Below, one piece after another: positions 37,665-48,548 of a DNA stretch of 64,000 bases; the stretch's first letter is position 1; each line of letters begins with the position of its first letter. Under the pieces are notes generated by a model that had not been told where the DNA came from, ran no database searches, and was given only the letters and a program-made list of their open reading frames with translations. The translations under genes and the position numbers were made by a program. Source of the DNA: Gonapodya prolifera JEL478 (Eukaryota > Monoblepharomycota > Monoblepharidomycetes > Monoblepharidales > Gonapodyaceae). The stretch spans positions 109,794-173,793 of the forward strand of contig KQ965816.1 of the NCBI GenBank assembly GCA_001574975.1. The letters run 5' to 3'.

Positions 37665-39512
37665 GCTTGAACGATTCTGCGGATGATCCAAAGTCTCCCG
37701 AAGAACCATGGCAGGACACTGGAATAGAGAAGCTGTGGAATGTCGGGGATTTATCTTCCACAAAGATCAAACGATTGCTCCGGAACGGTGTTCCCGACCA
37801 TTTGCGGAGTGAGGAGATCTTTTGCGATTCGAAATGCAACACGACGACTGACGTTCAAAGCTGCAACTAGAAACGGTGTGGTCCAGGACGTTGAAGCTCC
37901 AGAAACTGCACGGTGAGCCTTTTGATTGCGCTCACTTCACCGAAGAGTTCGGTAACTGCATGTTTTGTTCTCAGCGTTCGAGAAGGATTATGAGCGCGCT
38001 CTCGTTAGGATTTACGGAGCAGACATCCCAGCTAATCCCGCACCTCCAACATTCGGTGGTCGCCTACACCGTCGGGAACTATTCCTTTCGAAACAAGGAT
38101 GGACGGTGGTCGACCACATACTCTCCATTATCGCGAGAGATTATCCGCAAGTGGACTACTGTCCATTTATACCCCCACTGGTCGTTGTCCTCCTTCACCA
38201 TCTGGAAACACCCGGCGATGTTCTTGGTGCAATATCCGTCATTCTCAACGCTTCTCTGAAGCACCATCCGGATGACCGATGGTCGTTTTTCCCCGTCTAC
38301 AAAAAGGACATTAAAGTATTCATCCAGTCATTCGGGACGGTTTTGCAGCATCAGCTCCCAAAACTGCATTCCCATCTCCAGCAGCTCGAGGAGCGACATA
38401 CCTCAAAGAGGAGTGAACCGTTCTACGCTCGGTTCTTAACGGACTTTTTCGTCGGAGTGTTTCCGTTTTACGCTGTGTGCCATGTTGTGGACTCTTTCCT
38501 TCTTGAGGGCTTCAAAGTGCTCTACCGATACGCTTTGGCAACGCTATCATTCAACGAAGAACGAATTCTGCAATGTATGGATATTGACTCGGTGGTGCAT
38601 CTTTTTCATCCTCTCTTGGTGATGCCTCCACTAGAGGAGCTCTCCACCCGCGCCTTCTCCTTTTCCTTTTCAAAACACGACATCGCCTTTCGCCCAGCCG
38701 ACAACACACCATCAATTAACAACCTCTTGGGTGCTTTATCAGATAGCAGCGATTTGGCAGGATATGCCCATTACTCCGCGACACTGATTCCCAAGTTACG
38801 GCAACCGAGCACCATTCTCAGTGATGAACAGTGGATGATGCTGTGGTCGTGGATCAATCCGCGACTCCGGAATAACGTTTTGGATTTAGTGTTCACATCA
38901 TCCACGCACGGTACTCTTCTTGATACGCTGTACGAGCGGTCGCAGGATAGAGCTCCAATGTTGTTGGTTGTTGAGACTTTGGATTCTCAGGTTTTTGGTG
39001 CCTTTCTGTCCACACCATGGCCGGAGCGGTTGGATGAGAAATCGTTCACAGGGAATGGGGAGGCGTTCTTGTTTACGCTGAAGCCTTACGGCAAAATGTA
39101 TCCTTGGGTTGGGCGCCATTTCGAGGATGAACATCTTCCGGAGGTTCCAGAATCCGATGGGTCCAGTCCTTCGAGTGGCGCTGAAAGCTCGCCGGACAGC
39201 GTTGTAAGAAATGCGCAAGCACTGGAGCGATCCAACAAGCTTGACTGGATTACATACAACGCGAGCATGTTTGTTTGTGCGGGATTTCATGAACTCTGTA
39301 TAGGGGGTGGAGGGTGAGTGATGTGAAAGGGCATGCCACGTTGATTAAAGCTAATCGAGAATCGCAGCTCCTCTGTCGGTCTATCACTTGGTCGAGACCT
39401 TGCATCAGGCACAACTGGTGCATGTGCTACGTTTGACAATCTTCCGCTGACAGGCACAAGAGAACGACGCTTTGAAACGGCTGTTGTGGAACTCTTCGCA
39501 TTTGGCATCTAG
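37665..39512 (+). CDS. TBC-TLDc protein (TBC1D24-type Rab GAP-like)
   Basis: Exons about 37665-37805, 37872-37912 and about 37974-39313, then the last exon to TAG at 39510-39512. The first supports IKRLLRNGVPDHLR and, across a short intron, KTVWSRTLKLQKLH, the usual entry to a TBC domain. The long exon carries the rest of TBC (RIYGADIPANPAPPTFGG, DYCPFIPPLVVVLLHHLE, FFVGVFPFYAVCHVVDSFLLEG), then a TLDc domain: LSDEQWMMLWSWINPRLR, SQVFGAFLSTPW, GNGEAFLFTLKPYGKMYPW, FHELCIGGGG and, after the final intron, SSVGLSLGRDL to the terminal VELFAFGI. TBC1D24-like proteins act in vesicle trafficking and oxidative-stress tolerance. The arginine- and glutamine-finger motifs of active GAPs are not obvious, as in TBC1D24 itself. 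The N-terminal boundary is uncertain. Confidence 0.85.
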
Positions 39513-39648
39513 CTATTACATCACCAGATTAATGGGTATCTTCTTCTGTACATAGATGTGAATTTTGCGACATAGCACTGGTAATTGTATACCTCGAAGG
39601 TATAGTGAAAAATGCGTGGTATCGAGCGTCTGGTGTGATATACGAGTG

Positions 39649-42600
39649 TCAGGACAAATCCAAACGCTTCTTTTTAAATTGTCCCGAGTCCGATTCATCA
39701 CTGGAGCTCGCCTCGGGATCCCTCAACGTCGCGATTTCTCCTTCGTCCAATGACACGGATGTCCGCTTACGGTTTGCTCCAGATCCTAAAGAAAGTCGTA
39801 CACGCTCCCGATTGTCGGATTTAACGATCAGCAAAGGTGATCCCGGTTCGCTTTTTGCATGGTCCACGTCTTTGACGATTGGTGATCCGGCACTCCGAAG
39901 TGGGGCATCATGAAGTACAGGAACTGCTCCGTTACCATCAGTCGTAGATCCACCTGAACCAGCATTCGTAGAATCTGCTGTAAATTCGGTCCAGTTGGCC
40001 CTGCTGAAGGAACTCCGCGTTTCGGTACCCTTCACTGTCGGGTTCTCTGAATCGTTGGAGGGTGAAGGGTCTTTAGTCTCAGGTCGATCATCTGCATCGT
40101 CGGGATAATCCACTAAAGATATTGTTGAGACCTTTGCTGCGACTTTCGTTGTTTCCATCGCTTGAAAAGTGTCGGATTTGACGAACTCAATTAAGCGAGG
40201 ACTGATCGGCTTGCTGATCGTACGAGCGTCCCCCCCATTGATCTTTTCCAAAAGAGGATTTATTTCGGTAGATCTCCCGTGGGGGCTTTGCAACGTGTCG
40301 GGCACCAGAGGTGCGTTGCTTCCCGGGTTGTCAAAAGCAAGTTGATTCTCGTCATCCTCGTCGTTGTCAAAGTATGCTTCCTCGTCATCGTCGAGAATTC
40401 CAGATGCCCAACCGTCGCGAGCTCGAGGTTTTCTTGGGACTCGTTCACTTGCAGAATGTTGCGTGAGGACGATAAAAGTGTCATTCCAACGAAACTGAAA
40501 ACACTCACGTGGACTCATGTACACCGTTTGTCGACCCTCGCGCAGGCTCTTGATTTTGTTCATGTTTTCGTATGAGCCTTTTGAAGGTTTCCGTGTAAGG
40601 AACGCTGTTGATTTCGGATCGTAATGTCGTGGCGATGAACTCGACAAGTAGTTTCAAATTCTCCTGAAGCCAAGACAGCGTGTCAGTGAAAGCGACAGTT
40701 GATTGGCCGAAAAGTAGTCTTACCTTTACGATGAACTCAAAAAGTTCTAATATTGCAGAGGTGGTGACGTTGTTCTTGCCTTTGCCTTCGTGCAGCAATC
40801 CCAGAATAGCAGAGAAGACCCCACTTTTCATGAGATGTCGATTATAGAAGTCGTCTTTCAAGGATAAGCAAGTGCGAACATATCGTACAGCAGCTTTCGA
40901 ATCGCACACATTTGAGATAAAGGGATTCTGATATCAAATACTCAACATTCCACCCACATAATCTGACATGCTTTTCTGCTGCTTTCACTAGCAAAATCAT
41001 TTGGGCCGTAGCGGCGGAGCCGAGGATAAAGTACTTGCTTCGATATCCGTGGTTCTTGATGCAGAAGCAAAGGATATCACAGATCGCATTGAGCAGAGAA
41101 CTTTGCTTGCGAGTCACTGGCAAGACATCTGTCTGATCCCCTTTTTCAAAAATGGGCGATTGTCAGTTTTGGGAACCTCTGCTGCAGACAAGATTTCAGC
41201 TTCTTCACCTGATCGAGATTTCGTCAACATGGCGGGACCGAGTGTCAAAAGAGGCTTACAAATGGCTTTCACATGACGGTCATAGAATTCGTTTAGAAAA
41301 TCATCAGGATCCTTTCCCAAGTGCTGTGAATGTGCAATAAGACCCTGAAACGTGAGGTATGTCAACCTCAATACAACCGCCACGAAATGAGACCACATTC
41401 AGTACATACTTCCGATACTGTGACTGTCGATTCGATCACCATACGCAGGGTGTCAAAGATCCACATCCAAGCTGCATCGTCCGATTCCTGAATGAATTGC
41501 ACAATAATGGTGTCCATAATCGACGACGGAGATGAAGATCGTATCATTTCAGGATCAAACTCTGCGACGTGGTGAAGAATTGATCCGGAGGAGGACCGTA
41601 GTTCGAGATCGTCACTCGATAAATTGTTCTCCAGAACTTGAAAAAGTCCGTGCGAGGTCAATGTCCTGAAGAAACGGAACAACTGAATAGGGCTATGTAG
41701 CCGAAAGAAATCAAAACTCAAAATTCACTTGTAGATGAAGTCTTTGCTCGTCGGAGTCAGACCCTTTGTGATGGTGGATAGTTCTTTCAAGAAGGCCAGA
41801 ACCTCTTTCTTCCTATCGGGACGCTCCCCCTCTTCACGGAGCAATTGAAACAGGTTTTGAAGAAAACTTTCGTCTCCTGAGATCTTCGCCACGATTTCCA
41901 CCTCGTTTGAATGAATCAGTTTGTTGAGCTCGATCACCAGATGATCATCTAATCCCGCGACGGAAAAGACAGTTTCTCGGAGAAAGATGAGTCGCTGGGA
42001 TTCCTCGATCTTCTTCTCGAGTGAGTCCTCCGGGAATGGAAGTAGCTAAGAACAGGTGAAGCGGTGAAACTCGAAACCTCATTGGGAATATCGAGGCAGA
42101 ATCACCTTCTTGAACTTGCTTCGATCTGTAATGGAGGCGCGAATGTCTTGCTTAGTCTCACCCAGCCTCTCGTCATCTTCGCCGGTGGTGATTTGTCGAA
42201 TGAGTGTGTCAGTACCAAATTCAAGAACCAAAAAGGGACGAAAGCCTCACATTCTAAAGCTCCAAAAAAGCGCTCGAAGATGTCGTCGCGTACGATTTGA
42301 AGAGACAAGTCGGGGTCGCCCAACAAGGCTATTGAAGGAAAAACATGACATTAATTGGAGTTCCGTTCGAATTACTAATGAGCGACATCCCACCAATTGC
42401 ACGGGCAGCACCCCCGAGCCCCCAAAGCGAGCCCCAGTCTTCCAGGTCTTCTGCCGTCTCGAAGTGATTTAGCATTTTGTCGAGATAGTTCTCGTCCAAT
42501 ATGAACTTGGCGGCATGCTTCTTCGTTGCATATGACCCGGAGCGAGCAATTCGATGCAAGGTTTCGTCGATTTGCGGCAGGTTGGCCAACGTCGGTTCAG

Positions 42601-43253
42601 GTGGTAGGGTTGTTGATTTGAAAGCCCCATTCAAAGTCCCAGCTTCGTCGTCATGTGGATTCATAGCGCTAGTTGGAAGATTATCAATATCTTTAGAAGG
42701 GAGGAGTTAGTAATTCCGATGTGGCGAATATCATTAGGTCGGGAGTTTACTTACCATCCACCTGCAATTGCATTCGTGCGATTATTTTCTGCAAGTGCTC
42801 CCAGACCTCCGTACATCCGGCAGCATCCTCAAAGCTGAGTGCGAGGTCTTCCGTATCCGAACTGTCCATCTTGGAAGGTTCTGTCCAAACAATCAAAGTC
42901 TCTTGTTGTTGTTGGTAATTGTTGGTGGGGATCACCCGCGAGTTCAGAATGAGGAGAGCCGGACCAGGAGTCTCTGTCTCGCGATTGACAATGAGAAAGT
43001 ATCCATCCTTGGCCTGTGACGAGCAAACGCCGTCACACGTCCCAGCCGGACAATATGGAAGCAGAGGGTCGATCCTTCAGCGTTCTCTCGTACACGAAGA
43101 CCAATCATAGCCACACACATCGTTAAATTGAACGGACACGAATCCGGTCCCTTGGTCGTCCCAGTTTCCGTCGTCGGAGAGGAAATAGACCTTGACTCTC
43201 ATGCTTCCAGTGGCGCTGTCGCTAGCATCCGTCATAGATGCCTCCGCCATCAT
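39649..43253 (-). CDS. PP4 regulatory subunit 3 (PPP4R3/SMEK, yeast Psy2)
   Basis: Starts at 43253. The N-terminal EVH1/Ran-binding-like domain is clear: MRVKVYFLSDDGNWDDQGTG, AKDGYFLIVNRE, NNYQQQQETLIVW, LALSFEDAAGCTEVWEHL. Armadillo-like repeats follow: KFILDENYLDKMLNHFE, LHSNEVEIVAKI-type segment at about 41900, FFRTLTSHGLFQVLE, LNEFYDRHVKAICKPLLTL, SLKDDFYNRHLMKSGVFSA and VPYTETFKRLIRKHE. The long C-terminal tail is acidic and Ser-rich (DDDEEAYFDNDEDDENQ) and ends KKRLDLS. The protein targets the PP4 phosphatase in DNA-damage and metabolic signalling. Many short introns are needed. One apparent one-base anomaly lies in a GTGTGTG run at 43112-43119, just after FNDV; elsewhere the exons join well. 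The SERINC gene ends about 280 bp upstream on the same strand. Confidence 0.87.
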
Positions 43254-43537
43254 GCTAGACGCAGAGTCCAGCGGAAACTGGTATCAGGTCCACCCGTGTC
43301 GTCGGGTGGGAGAAAATCGGAGGGAAGTCCTCAGGCTCGCGAAGACTCGATGTGGTTTGGATTGCCGAGTCGTCTTCGAAGCGCACACCAGGGGACACGC
43401 TGGACGGTATGGGAAGGTCGACGAGGAAGGAAGAAGAGGGCGACGACCCACTGTCAACCACCAGAGTTCGTGGGTTGACTGCTTCGGCCAGGGATTCACG
43501 AGTTCAACTTGTACGATAGCACGACTATCTAATCAAA

Positions 43538-45305
43538 TTACCATGTGCCAAAATCTCGGTCCGGAAACATAAGGGGAGCTACCAGTGTCCATATGTACTC
43601 GAAGGCCGCCACCCAACTGCTCACGACTTTTACCCACATTGCACCAACACCTTGGTCAACGCTCCATACTGTTGTGGAAGGTGTTGATTGGTCTGCAGGT
43701 GAGACAGTTTGCCACTGGTTGTGTGATTCAATATTGCGTGTGTTGGTTCGTGTACCAAGTCCCATAATCAATTGGGTCACTCACGTTTGTGGCCACTCCG
43801 GACAAATAAAATGCTGCCGGGGAGAATACAAAATGGAACCATGAATCTTGATGGTATGGAGAGCAGAACCTTGTCAGAATTGTGGGTACATGTCAAATCG
43901 CCACCCACCGCACAAAATACAATTGTGCTTTGTCGCCACACACCTCGTCGTCAGCATCTGAAGACATAGGTGATCCCGAGACTCCATTCCACGCCTCTGC
44001 GGATTCGCCCGAGAACGCCGAATAGACGACAGCAAGTAACGAGAGGACCGTTCCCACGATGTGCACAAATTTTCCGGGAACACCCCCTGCACTACGGTAA
44101 GCGCGCCACAGTCACGGAAAGGCGCCCATATTTCCGTAGCAGAGCTGTGAAGAGGATCAGAAGCCACAGCGGAGTCGGAGAGGTAGGTCACTGCAATCAA
44201 CAGGATGTCGTAAAAAACGCGGCGAGCCCAGCCCGCTCGCAAATTCGAAACCACCAACAGTATGTAATCATCATTGTTGCTTGACCCAAGCCACTTTTTG
44301 GATTGCGTTCTCGCACGTTCCCCGAAATGGACGCCGCTGTGACAGCGACACAAAATACGAGGTTGAATGAAATGAAGAACATGTAGAGCTTCTCTGATAG
44401 ATATCTCAGAGATAGGAGAGCCGCGACAGCGTCCAGGGCGACCGGAGACATGAGGCTCCCGAGAATCAACAAGACTTGTACATGTGTCGCAATGGACTGG
44501 TGTGATCGTAGTACCGGTGCAGACAGTGTTCGGTCACGCAAAGGGCAAAGTCGACGAGGATGAAGGACTGGATGACAATGAAGATGGCGCTGGTGAATAA
44601 TTGGTTTGAGGATATGTTATCGCCAAAGACTTTGAAAGCAGAGAATATTTCCGTCACAGGAACGCCAGAACGCAGATCCAGTATTTGTAAGGCATCTCAG
44701 CGGGAATGTAGAACATTCCGATCATCGTTCCTACAAGTGTAGCTCCTTTCAAGTACCAGAGTCTGGTTTGAAAGTAAGATGTTCGGACATAAACAACTAG
44801 TGCACCTTGAAGGTCATTACTCACCCATTTTGAAGCAATGCGCGAGCGCTACTCGAGCTACGCACACCAATCAAGAACAAACAGAGCCCTCCATGGTACA
44901 CTGCAGTGGCCAAACCAATTCTGTATGACGCCACAATGTTGGTGCACGATGGATCGCACTCTGGGGTGACGAGAGCTGACGCGAGGGAAGATAGAACCGA
45001 TCTAGAAAAGAGTCGCCAATTGAGGCATTTCTTTGTGAGATCTCGCGGGTCGTAGGAACGAGTGGGAAAACAACTAATAAACCCACATCGCGATGACCGC
45101 GAGGGCGGTACAGAGTGTGAAGCCCAACGCGTACAGAAGACGCGTTAGTGTAGACACCTTTGCAGAGAGGTGAATCCCGTCACTATTAGAAATTTCTAAG
45201 TGTGATCCGTGCAATGAGTCGCACCTTGCATGCGATCGCGTCGTTGCAACATGATCTTCCACCGATCGAAACGCAACAGCAGAGATCGAGGATGCTAATG
45301 GCCAT
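43538..45305 (-). CDS. TMS1: SERINC/TMS1 membrane protein
   Basis: Start at 45305 (MAISILDLCCCVSIGG), followed by CNDAIACK and, after an intron, VSTLTRLLYALGF. Further family blocks: ECDPSCTNIVASYRIG, GGLCLFLIGVRSSSSARALL, LWYLKGATLVGTMIGMFYIP, FIVIQSFILVDFALCVTEH, KLYMFFISFNLVFCVAVTAA, and the terminal MWVKVVSSWVAAFEYIWTLV, closing with APLMFPDRDFGTW. SERINC proteins are multi-pass (10-11 helices) ER/Golgi and plasma-membrane proteins linked to serine-derived lipid incorporation and lipid scrambling. Introns are short; several must use phase-shifting donors (for example ATGTGGGT at about 45070), which restore the frame. No break is evident. The family assignment rests on many blocks in the correct order. 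Confidence 0.88.
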
Positions 45306-45842
45306 CGTGTTTAGTTTAAGCGCGTGAACGCGCTCGGTAAGCAGTCAACTTGAATTCTCCGCACGGCCCTTGACGATGTTCCGGAAAGTGATTTGTCAAT
45401 ACACCTGAAAATCACCATTTGTCAGCTGAATCCTTCTTGATTCAGATAGGTTACACCCCCATTGTACAAGATGGCGTGGGCATGAATGCGATCGACGTTA
45501 ATTCGCATGACGCCAGGATGATGGCAAGACCTGATAGGTACACATATGTTGGGGGACTTCCACCACCCTGAAAGGCTGACCACACTCTGTCCGATGCCAA
45601 GAGTTTAAATTCATCCTTCGGTTGAAGCGAGTGCACGTGGAAGGACCTCCATCCATATCATCAAGGACTAAAGGAGAACTCCCTCAATGCGGAGAACGCC
45701 TCTTTCACTATCGCCTGCTCTTTCTTCCAAGGAAAACACGGCCCGCATCCATTCTCCATCGCGGCCTGCAAGCCGTCATCCCTGATCGCGCCATCCAAAT
45801 CGGCCCCCTTTATCTCCTTCCGATACACTCTCCCACTCCGCG
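45306..45842. other. Divergent intergenic region SERINC / aldo-keto reductase
   Basis: About 540 bp between divergent start codons. It contains a 61-codon minus-strand frame (45636-45451) with a hydrophobic stretch (YVYLSGLAIILASCEL) that I cannot tie to a family. Promoters for both neighbours must lie here. Confidence 0.35.
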
Positions 45843-47148
45843 ATGGAACCAAAGGACATCAGACAAGTCTCGCTCAAGTTCGCGTCCGGAGCGTCCATCC
45901 CCGTGCTGGGATTCGGGGCAGGTGCGTGATTCCGGTTTGGAGTACTGGAGCGATCGTCAGAGCGGAGACAGACCGACTGACATGTACACTTTCCGTCTTC
46001 CGATTCCCAATCTGCACTCTCAAAGGCACTGCGTGGTACCTCGGACCAGAGGGAAATAGCGATGGGCACGCCGTAAACCGCCCGTTCGTGGACTCCATCA
46101 AGACAGCGTTCAAACTTGGTAAGCTTCTTTTCGACCATCTTCGAGTCCGCAAAGATTAAGATGGATTTGCGCCGTCGATGTAGGCTTTACACACCTTGAT
46201 AATGCCCTCATGTATGGAAATGAAGAGGACGCGGGAGTGGCGATCAAGGAGTACCTCGCGGAGTCGGGAAAGAAGCGAGAGGATATCTTCGTGACCACAA
46301 AAGTGTGGACAGAAGAGGTGAGACCTTTTCTGTTTCCGCGTATCACTCTCGTCTGAATGGTAGGGCGACACTTCGTCATCCCAAGATCGCCGACATCCCC
46401 GCCTCCCTCCGCGGCTCACTCAAACGTCTGGGACTCGACTACGTCGACCTCTTCCTCATCCACGCGCCCTTCTTCGGCTCCGTTGGACTGGCTGGAAAAG
46501 TCACCGTCGCCAGTGCGTGGAAGCAAGTAGGTTGCGACTTCGAAACGCCAAACAGTGCTGCATGGCTCATGAATTCTGACGCCACCTGGCTGCTGATAGA
46601 TGGAACAAGTCAAAGATGCCGGCCTCGCAAAGGAAATCGGCGTCTCGAATTTCCGCGTTAGTGACTTCGACGAGATCTTTGCGTCGAAACCCAAATATAC
46701 TCCTGCCATCAACCAAGTAAGTGTCCAACCTGAGAGGCATCCTCGTGGCAACGACTTGACGTGTGCTCTCCCCCAAAAGCTTGAATGCAACCCATACCTC
46801 CCACAAACCGAACTCCTCGCCTACCACGCCTCGCACGGCATCCTCACCGCCTCCTACTCACCCCTCCTCCCGCTCGTCAAACCCCTCGGCTCTCTACCGT
46901 CCATCCTCGCCGACATCGCCAAATCGCATGGGGCGACCACGGGCCAGGTTCTCCTAGCGTGGAACCTGGCCAAAAGGAATGTCGTGATCACGACGTCGAG
47001 CAGGGAGGAGAGGTTGAAGGAGTATTTGGATGTGGGGAAAGTGGAGTTGACGGAAGAGGAGGTGGGGAGGATTGATGAGGCGGGCAAGGAGACCCCGTAC
47101 AGAGAGTACTGGACGGACCCGGGGGAGTTTGAGCCGTTGAAGAAGTAG
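45843..47148 (+). CDS. Aldo/keto reductase, 6 exons
   Basis: Exons 45843-45921, 46026-46118, 46184-46317, 46386-46526, 46600-46716 and 46780-47148 give 310 aa with consistent phases. These NADPH-dependent (beta/alpha)8-barrel enzymes reduce aldehydes and ketones. The catalytic set is visible: Asp and Tyr in HLDNALMYGNE, Lys in VTTKVW, and His in DLFLIHAPF. Cofactor-site features are EIGVSNFR, NQLECNPYL, SYSPLLPL and ITTSSREERLKEYLDV. The AGTAWYLGPE start resembles fungal GCY1/YPR1-type ketoreductases. Substrate cannot be inferred. Confidence 0.93.
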
Positions 47149-47245
47149 GATTTATATACCGCGATGAGTAATTTTTACAGCGGTACGCGCCCGTGTATGG
47201 ACAAATCACGCAGTGACTCTGAGCAATCACCAGCGCCACCGCAAT

Positions 47246-47712
47246 TCATTTCCCCCGCACGTTAAGCGACCTATTGCAGTAAGGGCCTGCCTGGTTTAGG
47301 TGCTTCGAGTTGGAACCGAGTAACGACGAATCAGGTTGGAAGTTGATGTCGATTTCCGTCACTGAAAGTTCGCATGCTCACTCACCTCGGTAAACCTGCT
47401 ACTCGTACTCCAAAACACCCCCGGCATCTCTTGCCCCGATGGCGGCCTCTTCCCGTACGCCGCGTTCGATGTGACGTACAGCGGGTGTTGGGAAGGCGGG
47501 TTGTAGTGCCAAAGGGACGGCTCGGTGAATCGAGGCGGGAGCGGTGGAGGTGTGGGGGGAGTCGAGGAGGGGGAAGATGCAGGTGACGATTGGTGGGGCG
47601 ATGGAGCGTCGGTGGATGTGCCATGTGCAGGTAAAGGTAGTTGGGTTTTGAGGGAAGCTGGGTGGTTGGGACGGGGTTTGGCGAGATCGGGTGATGCGGG
47701 AGTTACAGGCAT
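47246..47712 (-). CDS. PIERCE1/2-like ciliary microtubule inner protein
   Basis: Start at 47712. About 60 Pro/Ser-rich residues precede the conserved core WHYNPPSQHPLYVTSNAAYG, then KRPPSGQEMPGVFW and SSRFTE. A second exon ending at TGA 47246-47248 appears to give NFQPDSSLLG...GPYCNRSLNV. The pattern (Tyr-x-Thr-x2-x2-Tyr-Gly, Arg-Pro-Pro, Glu-Met-Pro, Phe, Ser-x-x-Phe) is that of PIERCE1/PIERCE2 (C9orf116/C15orf65), small proteins inside the doublet microtubules of motile cilia. The splice joining the two exons is unresolved: the obvious donor GTGAGT after FTE leads to an acceptor only 24 nt away and a stop. The assignment, from memory of the family, would imply a flagellated life stage. Confidence 0.65.
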
Positions 47713-47819
47713 TGAATCAGTGCGTCGATAAAGGGCAGAGGAAGGATGGGATTGTGTGAGGACAGCGATCGAACGCCCGGGAGCTCGAGTTGAATCAATC
47801 CAAAGAACTTGCGATGGAT

Positions 47820-48435
47820 CGAGTTAATTCTGTTTAAATGAAGTCGTTAGTGAAGTGGAGCTCAATGCACGAACTGCACCGGAAAGACTTACGTCAAGAC
47901 GAAACCCTTCCGATCGATCTGCTGGGACGCACGAAGGAGCACCGAATGTGCTCTCCGCTTCATTCTTGCCAAGTACCTGACCAGGGTCAAGCTGCGTCAC
48001 GCGCTGCACGGCCGGCTACTTGGGGTGCATTCTCCTCCGCAAGGAAAGGCGTTGGCTTTTCAGAGCGGCCTCTGTACCGGCAACATTGTATTGTACGCAT
48101 GCGAGCACGTGGTAGTACGCTGTCAGCGTACAGTAGTCCTGGAGTCTCGTGCAGAACCTCGTAGAATTCCTCTTTCGCCTCTTCGACTAACCCTTGATGG
48201 CCAAGTCGGGGCTGCCAACGGAGAGACTTCGATTGGGTGGGCCATAGGTAAGTACTCTTAAAACCGTTTCCTTTAAGTATTCACCAACAAACGCACTTAC
48301 CTTGTATGTTACCGTTAGAGGGGGAAGTGGTGTGGTGGAAGGATCGAAGAGGGGGTGTTGAGGTGTGGAGGTGTGNGGGGGGGGGGGAGGGTTGACATGC
48401 ACTCTGCACTGAATATCTTTGTTGTTGGAATCCAT
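47820..48435 (-). CDS. Hypothetical protein, exons unresolved
   Basis: A minus-strand frame from ATG 48435 (MDSNNKDIQCRVHV) runs through a Pro/Thr-rich stretch to LTVTYK at 48301, where a GTAAGT donor follows. A downstream frame at about 48192-48090 is protein-like (LVEEAKEEFYEVLHETPG), but its phase does not fit this donor. An N in a poly-G run lies at 48376. I do not recognise the product; it may be a real small gene or chance. Confidence 0.25.
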
Positions 48436-48548
48436 TTGACAAATACTTGACGCAATATTCCAAAAAGATACGATTCTATTCCATATAATGTTCAAATGCA
48501 ATACCTTGCCCCACCGGTTAACAATCTTCCCTCACACACCCCTGCGTC

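Noticed and set aside
45451-45636. Small membrane protein upstream of SERINC
   Set aside because: One hydrophobic stretch, no homology, and it lies in a promoter-sized gap; reported only as part of the spacer.
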